A DNA stretch of 56,138 bases from Bacteroidales bacterium (GTDB lineage: Bacteria; Bacteroidota; Bacteroidia; Bacteroidales; UBA932): NCBI GenBank assembly GCA_017454265.1, contig JAFTDJ010000043.1, positions 1 through 56,138 on the forward strand, read 5' to 3'. A program made the translations under genes and the position numbers. Of this stretch, positions 6,647 through 13,977 are shown piece by piece (position 1 is the stretch's first letter; each line of letters opens with the position of its first letter). The notes beneath the pieces are model-generated. The model searched no databases, had not been told where the DNA came from, and saw nothing but the letters and a program-made list of their open reading frames with translations.

Positions 6647-8928
6647 TAAAACGAGTACTTTTAGCAATTTTTCTGTTATTTGCTTCACATCTTATTTTTG
6701 CTCAAATGTCCTTTGATGTTCGATATAATCAGGCGACTTCATTTGTAGGCTCAAAGGATTATGACAAAGCCATTAAAATACTCGAGGCGGCAAAAAAAAT
6801 GCCTGGTTTAACGCAGGAGCAGGAATTAAAAGCTGATAAGCTGCTTGTACGATGCAAGAGCTTAAAGCAGAAAAGCAAAGCTTTTACTATCTCAAAAAAG
6901 GAATTGGCCATTCCTCCGGAAGGTGGACTTGATTCTTTAGATGTGTTTTCATCGCTCCCTTGGGCAATTGTTAACCAGCCAGTATGGTGTGATACATATC
7001 GTAAAGGGAATAAGCTATTTGTATTTGTGAGCGAAAACGAGGCTCCCAAGAAGAGGGAAGGTAAAATAATATTACAAAATGCTGGGGCGAGTAAAAAAAC
7101 AATTGTCAGCATAATTCAGGAATCAGTTCTTTTAAAGCCGCAGGATATTATCATCAAGACGTCTCCAGGCGGTGCGTCTCTATTGATGAATGATGCGGCT
7201 CTTTCTAGTGACGAGGAAATTACCATTCCGTCAGGCGAGCACAGGTTCGTAATCCGAAAAGATGGATATGAGCCTGTTGACACAACGCTAACTATTTACA
7301 ATAATGGTGGAGATTTGTTGGAGTTAAGATTTAAATTGAAGCCTAAATACGCAAAGGCAGTTTTGAATATTTATTCTGAAGATGATCTTCCACTCCAGAG
7401 CGTTCCCAAAGTGATGATTGACAGCACAGTTATTGATTTGAACGCTTCTGACTCTCTGAGCTTTGATTCCAGTCATCCTATTACGTACTTATCTATGTAT
7501 AATGATGGTGTCATCCCCATTTCTCCAGGAGAGTACGTCATTAATGTGAGTGCAGATGGTTATTTTGAACGACAGAAGCATGTACTTCTGTTTCCTGCCG
7601 ATTCCATAGTTATTGACTTTCCTCTGAAGCCAAAGAAAGGGTTTCTTACATTGCGACCGTCTGCCGATGAAAACGGAATAGCTTCAGTATATATAGACGG
7701 AACTCCATATGGTCAGTTACAAGACTCGATACGTGTTTCTTTGGCAGAAGGCAATCATATAATATCTGCTGTTCAAGACGGATTTACTATGACAAGTGAC
7801 TCAAATGTGTATATGCAGGCCGGTCATGATAGTACGTACTCATTAGTGATGGAAAAAACATATACGTGTTTTATTACATCTACGCCTGTTGCTTTTGTTT
7901 ATGTTGATGGTGAACTTAAAGGAGAAACACCGATACGATTATCATTGTCGGGCAGTGTACACAAAGTGGATATTGAAAAAGAAGGCTATTTAACGTCCTC
8001 TTTTGATACGTCAATTATTAATGAACATCCTTCTGTCGATGGAGAAAAGCGTGTTGTTGTCAACTTGGCCAAAAAATACCCTTATACCATTTCAAGTGAT
8101 GAAGAAGGACAAAGAATTAAGCTTACCGGAAAGCTAGACAAAAAAATATATGTCGATAGCCTTAAAACGCCAGCAGTTATAGATCTCCCTCTTGGCCAGT
8201 CATATCGAGTTGAGTTGTTTAATCATAAAAATAAAAGAGTGTTTATGGGTTCTTTTACATTCAATAATGAAAACCGTAATGTATTTAAAGCTAATACACT
8301 AAACAGAATGGTATTAGTTGAGGGGAGTTTTAATGTTCGAAATGCTGATTCATTTGGATTGGTTATAGATGGTAAACAATACTATATGCCCATAGACATT
8401 AATCTAGCAAAAATCAAGCTTCTACCCGGACTATCAACATCTTGTTTATCTGCAGAACTATTGTTTGAGAAAAAGCACTCTGAGTTATACAATACGTATT
8501 TCCGACAATATGTTTACAACGTCATTCCTTTTCTTTCGCCATGTTTTACAAATTATGATTTCAGGATAGGAGGCGCAATTACGAGAGGCATAGATGTGGA
8601 TTTATTAGGGTGTGTTGCTGCGTACCTCCCAATTACTAGACTGCTAAACAGTCAAAACTCGAGGCTTTATCACCCGTCATCATCCGGCGTGAATTGTTTC
8701 GTTGGGGTTGAGTTGACGTCCGGACTACCCATTGCTAATCTCTCACTTAGGGCAGGTTACCGCTTTGGCGAATTGTCTGTGAATATTACAAACGTTATCA
8801 ATAATTATTCCACTACTTATACTTCTGACGAACGGTGGAAAATGTCTTTGAATACGTTTGAGATTTCCCTCGGCATCTCATTGGGAACCATGAAATCCTG
8901 CGGCCAGAACATCCTCCGTGTATTCTGA
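6643..8928 (+). CDS. PEGA-repeat envelope protein with TPR-like and BACON-like regions
   Basis: The 761-residue protein has a signal peptide (cleavage near IFAQ, residue 21), a TPR-like helical hairpin (25-70), a BACON-like beta domain (about 77-160) and at least four PEGA-type repeats (about 165-465) recognisable by PSGEHRFVIRKDGYEPVD, SPGEYVINVSADGYF, AEGNHIISAVQDGF and SGSVHKVDIEKEGY. The last 150 residues are barrel-like beta sequence. PEGA modules are extracytoplasmic and are often found beside signalling proteins. The gene overlaps the TIR gene by 4 bases and the sigma gene by 1 (TGATG), so all three are probably translated together. Base composition changes sharply from AT-rich to GC-rich within its last 20 codons. 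Confidence 0.8.
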   Translation: MIKRVLLAIFLLFASHLIFAQMSFDVRYNQATSFVGSKDYDKAIKILEAAKKMPGLTQEQELKADKLLVRCKSLKQKSKAFTISKKELAIPPEGGLDSLDVFSSLPWAIVNQPVWCDTYRKGNKLFVFVSENEAPKKREGKIILQNAGASKKTIVSIIQESVLLKPQDIIIKTSPGGASLLMNDAALSSDEEITIPSGEHRFVIRKDGYEPVDTTLTIYNNGGDLLELRFKLKPKYAKAVLNIYSEDDLPLQSVPKVMIDSTVIDLNASDSLSFDSSHPITYLSMYNDGVIPISPGEYVINVSADGYFERQKHVLLFPADSIVIDFPLKPKKGFLTLRPSADENGIASVYIDGTPYGQLQDSIRVSLAEGNHIISAVQDGFTMTSDSNVYMQAGHDSTYSLVMEKTYTCFITSTPVAFVYVDGELKGETPIRLSLSGSVHKVDIEKEGYLTSSFDTSIINEHPSVDGEKRVVVNLAKKYPYTISSDEEGQRIKLTGKLDKKIYVDSLKTPAVIDLPLGQSYRVELFNHKNKRVFMGSFTFNNENRNVFKANTLNRMVLVEGSFNVRNADSFGLVIDGKQYYMPIDINLAKIKLLPGLSTSCLSAELLFEKKHSELYNTYFRQYVYNVIPFLSPCFTNYDFRIGGAITRGIDVDLLGCVAAYLPITRLLNSQNSRLYHPSSSGVNCFVGVELTSGLPIANLSLRAGYRFGELSVNITNVINNYSTTYTSDERWKMSLNTFEISLGISLGTMKSCGQNILRVF

Positions 8929-9584
8929 TGACCTTCGCAGAAATCATACAGAAACTCCGCGAACGGGACGAACGGGTGACCAGGTGCTTCTTCTTCTGGG
9001 AAGGGCCTACGATGGAACGCATCCTGGAACTCCGGCGTACCGACCCTGCGCGGGCCGTGGGCCTGCGTGCTCCGGTGTGCAACACCTGCCGCCCGGCGCT
9101 CTTGAAAGTCCTGCATACGCTCTACGGCACGGCGCACTTCGACTACAACGAGAAAGTGTCCGACTTCTGGTTCTACCTTCTCAAGGACGACAAGCTAGCT
9201 TCCATCAAGCAACCGGACGCCCTGATGGGATGGATAGTGAGCACGGCCTACTACTTCTTCCTGCACGAGAAGGTGATGGCCGACAAATCGGCGAGGGACA
9301 CGGACTCGGTTTCCCTATCCAACATGGGAGACGATGTAGAAGACGACAGGGACAGGGCCGGCGTGCGCGACTTCGTGCAGCAGGTGCTTGACGCCATGCC
9401 CAACCGTACCTACGCCCAGATACTCGATGAGGTAACTTTGGAAGTAGGGCAGTACAAAGGGAAAGAAAAAGCTGAAAAAATGCGTACATTCGCAGAAAAG
9501 CTTGCCATTCCCATTGACAACCTTTACGTAAAGGTGTCGCTTGCAAAAAAGCAGTTCAAAGAAACCGCGCTAAAGTTAAGTTAA
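8928..9584 (+). CDS. ECF-like RNA polymerase sigma factor
   Basis: The 218-residue protein has an arrangement like region 2 of ECF sigma factors at about residues 55-115 (DYNEKVSDFWFYLLKDD, then ALMGWIVSTAYYFFLHEK) and a C-terminal helical region 4-like part (about 145-215, ending VSLAKKQFKETALKLS). Similarity is weak, and the N-terminal 40 residues are unusual. The call is strengthened by the next gene, which starts with an anti-sigma-like segment. It is GC-rich, unlike the upstream PEGA gene with which it shares a stop/start overlap. The candidate target promoters are the four TTAGA-N16-CTCTTAYAG sites in this window. Confidence 0.6.
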   Translation: MTFAEIIQKLRERDERVTRCFFFWEGPTMERILELRRTDPARAVGLRAPVCNTCRPALLKVLHTLYGTAHFDYNEKVSDFWFYLLKDDKLASIKQPDALMGWIVSTAYYFFLHEKVMADKSARDTDSVSLSNMGDDVEDDRDRAGVRDFVQQVLDAMPNRTYAQILDEVTLEVGQYKGKEKAEKMRTFAEKLAIPIDNLYVKVSLAKKQFKETALKLS

Positions 9585-9590
9585 GCTTAA

Positions 9591-10601
9591 ATGATTATGG
9601 CACAGAAATATAACATATCCAGCGAAGTGCTTGACCGTTACGTATCCGGTCAGGCTTCACTCGACGAGATTGCTCTCGTGACACGCGCACTCAAGGAAGA
9701 CGAAGACCTGAGGAAGCTCGTGGAGATAATGGAAGGGCTGAACAAGAGCGGCTTCCTGCAGGAAAACCGCGACCTGCCCATGTCCGATTCGGCAGCGGCC
9801 TCGGAAGGCAAACTTTGCGACGTGCTGTGCGAGCAGTACATCCTTCGCGAGTATCTGGGCGACAAGGCGGGGGCGGACTACGTAGCCGAGGCACAGGACA
9901 ACCGCTGGCTGAAGGAGAGCGGCACGCCCCTGCACAACATGGGCCGCCTGCTGGAAAAGTACGGTTTTACTGTAGCGCGCAAGTATAACTGCAGCCTTGA
10001 CGATATCGGGCAGGCTCTGGAAAACAAACACAGCGTGATAGCGGTGGTCGACTACGGGCTGCTGTGGTACGGGGAGCCCGACGGAGAGTTCCATGCCGTG
10101 GTGTGTCTGGGCCTTGCGGAAGGTGCCATCCGCATATACGACCCCGCGGCCGGCGACCACAAGCGCTACCCCGTGGTGGATTTCTGCAAGGCATGGGACT
10201 GTTCGCAGAACTACCTAGTCTGTGCCGGAACCGACAGCCTGGAATACATCCCGCACCCCATAGACGTGAGCGACGTGCGGCTCGACGACGAGCTGCTGGA
10301 GCTCACCGAGGCCATAGCGGAGAACGCCCACGAAGTGTGGGCCAACCAGCGCCGTAGTGAGGGCTGGACTTACGGTCCCAAGCGCAACGATGCCCTCAGA
10401 CAGCACCCCGACATGGTGCCGTATTCCCGGCTCGACGAAGGGGAGAAGGACTACGACCGTGTGATGGCTTTCAACACCTTGCGCCTGGTGAAGAAGCTTG
10501 GATTCAACATCTCCCGCCGTTACACCCTGTACTGTCCCAATTGCGGTGAGTTTGTTGAGGAGGGCATGAACTTCTGCCCCCATTGCGGAGAAAAGCTCTG
10601 A
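9591..10601 (+). CDS. anti-sigma-like / C39-like peptidase / RyR domain / zinc ribbon fusion
   Basis: The 336-residue protein combines four parts. Residues 5-50 (YNISSEVLDRYVSG, then ALKEDEDLRKLVE) resemble the short N-terminal segment of Bacteroidetes anti-sigma factors. Residues 73-215 look like a papain/C39-type fold, with Cys76 or Cys80, His168 (EFHAVV) and Asp184 (YDP) as candidate catalytic residues. Residues 224-306 are a RyR domain (ENAHEVWANQR, EGWTYGPKR, MVPYSRL). Residues 315-332 are a zinc ribbon, CPNC and CPHC. It follows the sigma gene by 6 bases. The expected job is control of the sigma factor by a ligand sensed through RyR or by proteolysis; that is inference. ATG 9597 is an alternative start. 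Confidence 0.8.
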   Translation: MIMAQKYNISSEVLDRYVSGQASLDEIALVTRALKEDEDLRKLVEIMEGLNKSGFLQENRDLPMSDSAAASEGKLCDVLCEQYILREYLGDKAGADYVAEAQDNRWLKESGTPLHNMGRLLEKYGFTVARKYNCSLDDIGQALENKHSVIAVVDYGLLWYGEPDGEFHAVVCLGLAEGAIRIYDPAAGDHKRYPVVDFCKAWDCSQNYLVCAGTDSLEYIPHPIDVSDVRLDDELLELTEAIAENAHEVWANQRRSEGWTYGPKRNDALRQHPDMVPYSRLDEGEKDYDRVMAFNTLRLVKKLGFNISRRYTLYCPNCGEFVEEGMNFCPHCGEKL

Positions 10602-10603
10602 AA

Positions 10604-10665
10604 AACTTTGTCTTTTGCTATTAGATTCCGGCACCCTCGGCCTCTTACAGACAAAAGACAAAGTT
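10604..10665 (+). promoter_or_regulatory. copy B of shared motif enclosed by a perfect 14-base inverted repeat
   Basis: TTAGA (10621-10625) and CTCTTACAG (10642-10650) are 16 bases apart, as in copies A, C and D. They are enclosed by AACTTTGTCTTTTG (10604-10617) and CAAAAGACAAAGTT (10652-10665), perfect arms. The element starts 2 bases after the RyR gene stop and ends 15 bases before the next ATG. It may act as promoter and, in the transcript from upstream, as a stem-loop. Confidence 0.5.
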
Positions 10666-10680
10666 AACACAAAGACTTCT

Positions 10681-11415
10681 ATGAATCGTATATCTTTATT
10701 AATCAGCCTGGCTATGTTCTCCTGCGTACAGGCAAGTGCCCAGCATCCTGTCTCTATTAAAGAGTTTCTTGCAAAGAAGCAATCGGGAACCCGAGTGGAC
10801 ACTGTGAAAGTTTTGTATGATAATAACGAAATGCTTAATGACTATTGCTTTGTAGCGGTTGACGAAAGCGGGGAGATGAAAGTGCAGCTTGACAAGACAG
10901 ATTTAGACTCCCTTAAGCAGGAGCTTAGAATTCTTGACATCCGGCCTGGTGATACCTTGGTGATTGCCGGGCATCGTACTGCTGCAAAAAAAATAAAGGC
11001 AAAGAAGCCGGCAATGATTTCTGCCAGGATACAGTCCATGACAACCGGTCCGAATCATGCAGAAATGAAACGCGCTGTCTTTTATCTGGATTCCGGGCCG
11101 ATGTTCATGGGACAAGAGCCAAATGCTTTTTCAGCGTGGGTGAATGCTCAACTTAGGTATCCTGAGTCATCCAAAGCTGCTGGTAATCAAGGTACAGTAC
11201 TGCTCTCATTCAGAATTGGGAGCGATGGAGTAATAAACAATATTGAGTTGCTGGAGTCTTCGGGAGACATCGCGCTAGATGCGGAAGCATGCCGGGTGGT
11301 TGCCTGCAGCCCCGCATGGGCTCCTGCATATGCCTACGGCAGCCCGATTGCAATCACTTTTACCTTTCCTGTAATTTTTAGATTAAACGGCGATAATGAC
11401 AATTATAGGCAATAG
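10681..11415 (+). CDS. secreted TonB C-terminal-domain protein
   Basis: From ATG 10681 the product is 244 residues, with a signal peptide (MNRISLLISLAMFSCVQASAQ). Residues about 150-240 match a TonB C-terminal domain: FSAWVNAQLRYPESSKAAGNQG, VLLSFRIGSDG, then a GSPIAITFTFPVIFRL ending. Classical TonB proteins have an uncleaved anchor and a Pro-rich spacer; both are missing, so this is one of the TonB-C proteins of unclear function that are frequent in Bacteroidetes. Motif copy B lies 31 bases upstream. Frames reaching back to 10615 would have to start within the inverted repeat and are less likely. Confidence 0.75.
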   Translation: MNRISLLISLAMFSCVQASAQHPVSIKEFLAKKQSGTRVDTVKVLYDNNEMLNDYCFVAVDESGEMKVQLDKTDLDSLKQELRILDIRPGDTLVIAGHRTAAKKIKAKKPAMISARIQSMTTGPNHAEMKRAVFYLDSGPMFMGQEPNAFSAWVNAQLRYPESSKAAGNQGTVLLSFRIGSDGVINNIELLESSGDIALDAEACRVVACSPAWAPAYAYGSPIAITFTFPVIFRLNGDNDNYRQ

Positions 11416-11747
11416 GTTGAAAACAACAGGCTAAGTAGCCGCATCCGATTTGGAAAAGTCAAAAGAATAACAGATAGTTTCACCATTACAAGTCTGTATG
11501 CCGGACGTTAAGACGTCAAGTCAAGAGCGTTTCATATAATTTGCTGCTATTCATCAAGTTATATTTTTCAAGTGGGGGCTTTTACCCTCACTTGGAATTG
11601 CTAATCAGTTAATTTCTATAGACTTACAGAATACGGCAAAAATGTTTTTTCTCGAGAACCCAACAAACTTTTTGCTCCCGGAAGGCGGCGGTGGCGGCAG
11701 AAACACGGAATTTTACCGGTAAGTCAAAAAAAAATAGCCTTTTGCTG
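11416..11747. other. intergenic stretch with one hairpin
   Basis: No gene is apparent here. The only clear structure is CAAGTGGGGG (11569-11578) with CCCTCACTTG (11585-11594), a 10-base stem with one G-T pair and no T tail after it. A segment at 11538-11558 resembles the left arm of the terminator at 12332, perhaps a decayed copy. Confidence 0.4.
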
Positions 11748-11777
11748 TTAGATTTTTGAAAAGAGCTCCTCTTATAG
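11748..11777 (+). promoter_or_regulatory. copy C of shared bipartite motif
   Basis: TTAGA (11748-11752), 16 bases, CTCTTATAG (11769-11777), with TTTTGCTG before and GCAAAAA after, ending 17 bases before the ATG at 11795. It has the same geometry as the copies at 383, 10621 and 12382. Confidence 0.5.
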
Positions 11778-11794
11778 GCAAAAAACGAACAATT

Positions 11795-12313
11795 ATGCAT
11801 TGCTACAATCACCCCGATCAAGAAGCCGTTGCTCAGTGCAAGCACTGCAACCGTTATTACTGCCAAGAAGAGGCCAGCCAGTTCATAAATGGTATCTGTC
11901 CTGAATGCCAGATGCAGATCAGGCGAGAACTTGAATATGCTCAGGCTCAAAAGAAAATGTGGTACAGGAATAACCTCAAACTGTTTTTGGTTAGTATTGT
12001 CATCGGCTTTGTTTTCGCTTTGCTGTCACTTGGCGAATCCTTCGGTAGCGCTTTATTTTTCGGTCATTTTGTAGGCACGATTGTGTTGGCCTGGAGGTAT
12101 TGTAAACATTTTTATCAGAAATTAGACGAAAAGTATCGTTTCTTCTTTCGCTCTATCTTCTTCTTTCATTTTGGACGCTTGGTCAAACGCTTTATTTTAA
12201 CTGGCTTTATTGTTTTTGCAACACTATTTGTTCCAGTGCCTTTGCTTCATTCTATATACCGTACCTTTATAAAAGACCGTGTTGTTGGACTCTTGTCGAG
12301 GGTTGCTGCATAA
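11795..12313 (+). CDS. B-box-like zinc-finger membrane protein
   Basis: The 172-residue protein starts with MHCYNHPDQEAVAQCKHCNRYYC, and CPEC follows at about residue 39. This is the Cys/His pattern of the short B-box-type zinc finger that bacterial membrane proteins often carry at the N-terminus. Two or three hydrophobic segments follow (about 65-85, 90-105 and 140-165). No enzymatic motif is seen. ATG 11795 was chosen because it puts the zinc finger at the very N-terminus and lies 17 bases behind motif copy C; a frame from 11756 would overlap the motif. The gene ends just before a strong terminator at 12332. Confidence 0.7.
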   Translation: MHCYNHPDQEAVAQCKHCNRYYCQEEASQFINGICPECQMQIRRELEYAQAQKKMWYRNNLKLFLVSIVIGFVFALLSLGESFGSALFFGHFVGTIVLAWRYCKHFYQKLDEKYRFFFRSIFFFHFGRLVKRFILTGFIVFATLFVPVPLLHSIYRTFIKDRVVGLLSRVAA

Positions 12314-12331
12314 TTGATCTAAATACTTTGT

Positions 12332-12369
12332 AAATTGCTGTTATTCAACTGAATAGCAGCAATTTTTTT
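12332..12369 (+). terminator. rho-independent terminator
   Basis: AAATTGCTGTTATTC and GAATAGCAGCAATTT pair over 15 positions with one G-T wobble, with a 4-base loop and TTTTTTT directly after. It lies 19 bases behind the zinc-finger gene. Confidence 0.8.
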
Positions 12370-12381
12370 GTGTTTTGTGCG

Positions 12382-12411
12382 TTAGTTTTCCTCTGTTTTT
12401 GGCTCTTATAG
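12382..12411 (+). promoter_or_regulatory. copy D of shared bipartite motif
   Basis: TTAGT (12382-12386), 16 bases, CTCTTATAG (12403-12411), then ACAAAAAA; the ATG at 12430 is 18 bases on. It is the only copy with a change in the first element (T instead of A at the fifth base). It sits directly behind a terminator, so the next gene needs its own promoter, which supports the promoter reading. Confidence 0.5.
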
Positions 12412-12429
12412 ACAAAAAAGAAAGACACC

Positions 12430-13977
12430 ATGAAACACATTAAAACAATCCTTGCGGCAGCCGCACTACTCGTCATTTCCTGCACCAAAACTCTTGAACC
12501 CGATTACCCTGCGGAGCAGCCCGCTGCGGAAGACATCACCGTTGTCTGTACCGGTGGCAACCCATACTCACTGGAAAACATGCGAGCCGCACTCGAGGCC
12601 CTGTGCGGGAGCGGATCTGGCCTGGAAGCCAATATGCTCTACGTGCGCTTCCTTCCCAAAGACTCCACGGATCTCGACCTGCTGGAAGAACTCGAGCTTT
12701 TCGACCATCCACTCACGGACGAATGCGACGCTCTCCGGTCCGGAGGTACCGTAGCGGAGCTGGGCTGGCAGTATGCCGCCGTGCCGGTAGATTATTCTTT
12801 CCCTGCCGGCCTTGAATGTGAAGTGCTGGACGAGTGCTATCTCCCTGACAGTACTCCCGGAACCCGTGCGGCAGGCTCCGTCTCTGCAGAAGATCTGGAA
12901 AGGGCCGCAATAGCCAGGGCTACGGGTACCCCTGCAACCAAGGCGATGGCGCCCCTCTCGCCGCGCGGAAGCGTGATGATAGAAAGCCCCTCCGGCAACG
13001 TACCTGTGAAGGGTATCAAGGTGCGCTGCAACTACTTCCTGCGCACTGCGGTTACCTACACGGACGAACAGGGCAACTTCAGCTTTGGCACAAGCTTCCT
13101 GAACAAACCTTCCGTGAGCATCGTTTTCTCCAACAAGAAAGATTTCACAATCTGGGACGGCCTTCTTGTCGTTGGCGGAGCATCCCGCAGCTGCGGAAAA
13201 TACACCGGCGGAAGCATGAACGTAAGCCTAAAGCCCGACACGGCGCCCTGGAGCTGGGCTGTGATAAACAATGCGGCCTACGATTACATCTGCGCATGCG
13301 AGAAAGGTGGCCTTCCCCTGCCGCCCTCCAGGCTCAAGATAATGGTTTTCTCCGGTGGGAACGACGCTGCCAGCTGCGCACCCATGCTCAGGCGCCTTCC
13401 TTCAGTGAAGCTCGATACGAACAGCGGACTGCTCAACATCATAGGCAGCGTGGTCACGGTGCCCGTGAGCGCCGTAGCCCTGTTCTTGATGAAGGCCGCC
13501 CTGCCAGACCTCATCTTCTGTCCAGGCTGGATGTGCAGTAAAGGATCGTACCGGCAGCTGTATTACCATGCGTGGCACGAGATGGCCCACACCAGTCATT
13601 ACAGCGTGGCGGGCAACAAATACTGGGTAGATTTTGCCAGCCACATCATGACCCATTTCGATTACGGTAAAAAGTCTGACGTGAACGCAGACGTGATAGA
13701 CCTTGGCGAGTCCTGGGCAAACGCATATGAAAACTACGCCTACTACGTAGCCAACAGTTCACGCTATTTCGCAATCTATGGCTTTTCCTGCGGCGCCGAG
13801 TTCAATATCAAGCCGCTTAGCGACCTTATGGAAGACGGAATTATTACCCCCGCCCAGATGCTCAACTGCATGACAAACGAGGTGCGCAGCGTGCCTCAGC
13901 TGTGCGGGGCGCTGCAGAGCGCTTATCCTGCGTCAGCCGGCAAAATCCGGGACGTTATAGGCAATTATAAAATCTAG
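12430..13977 (+). CDS. zincin-like (HExxH) lipoprotein with carboxypeptidase-regulatory-like domain
   Basis: The 515-residue product has a lipoprotein signal (LLVISC, Cys18). A beta-rich region at about 185-265 (GSVMIESPSGNVPVKGIKV, then TDEQGNFSF) looks like a carboxypeptidase regulatory or SpaA-like fold. His383-Glu-Met-Ala-His387 in AWHEMAHTSHY is the zinc-binding HExxH motif, and the downstream Asp/Glu-rich DLGESWANAYENY is a candidate for the third ligand and Met-turn region. The overall protein is not from a family I can name. It is expected to be a membrane-anchored peptidase or peptidase-like protein. Its stop codon overlaps that of the convergent MBL gene as CTAG. Upstream motif D links it to the sigma-factor cluster. 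Confidence 0.65.
   Translation: MKHIKTILAAAALLVISCTKTLEPDYPAEQPAAEDITVVCTGGNPYSLENMRAALEALCGSGSGLEANMLYVRFLPKDSTDLDLLEELELFDHPLTDECDALRSGGTVAELGWQYAAVPVDYSFPAGLECEVLDECYLPDSTPGTRAAGSVSAEDLERAAIARATGTPATKAMAPLSPRGSVMIESPSGNVPVKGIKVRCNYFLRTAVTYTDEQGNFSFGTSFLNKPSVSIVFSNKKDFTIWDGLLVVGGASRSCGKYTGGSMNVSLKPDTAPWSWAVINNAAYDYICACEKGGLPLPPSRLKIMVFSGGNDAASCAPMLRRLPSVKLDTNSGLLNIIGSVVTVPVSAVALFLMKAALPDLIFCPGWMCSKGSYRQLYYHAWHEMAHTSHYSVAGNKYWVDFASHIMTHFDYGKKSDVNADVIDLGESWANAYENYAYYVANSSRYFAIYGFSCGAEFNIKPLSDLMEDGIITPAQMLNCMTNEVRSVPQLCGALQSAYPASAGKIRDVIGNYKI

Noticed and set aside
11569-11594. Hairpin as a rho-independent terminator.
   Set aside because: No run of T follows on either strand, so it is left as an unassigned hairpin.
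383-12411. TTAGA-N16-CTCTTAYAG copies as integron attC sites (GTTAGAT fits GTTRRRY).
   Set aside because: Copy D has GTTAGTT, no consistent RYYYAAC partner was found at a set distance, and no integrase is present. The fixed 16-base spacer and the closeness to start codons fit a promoter better.
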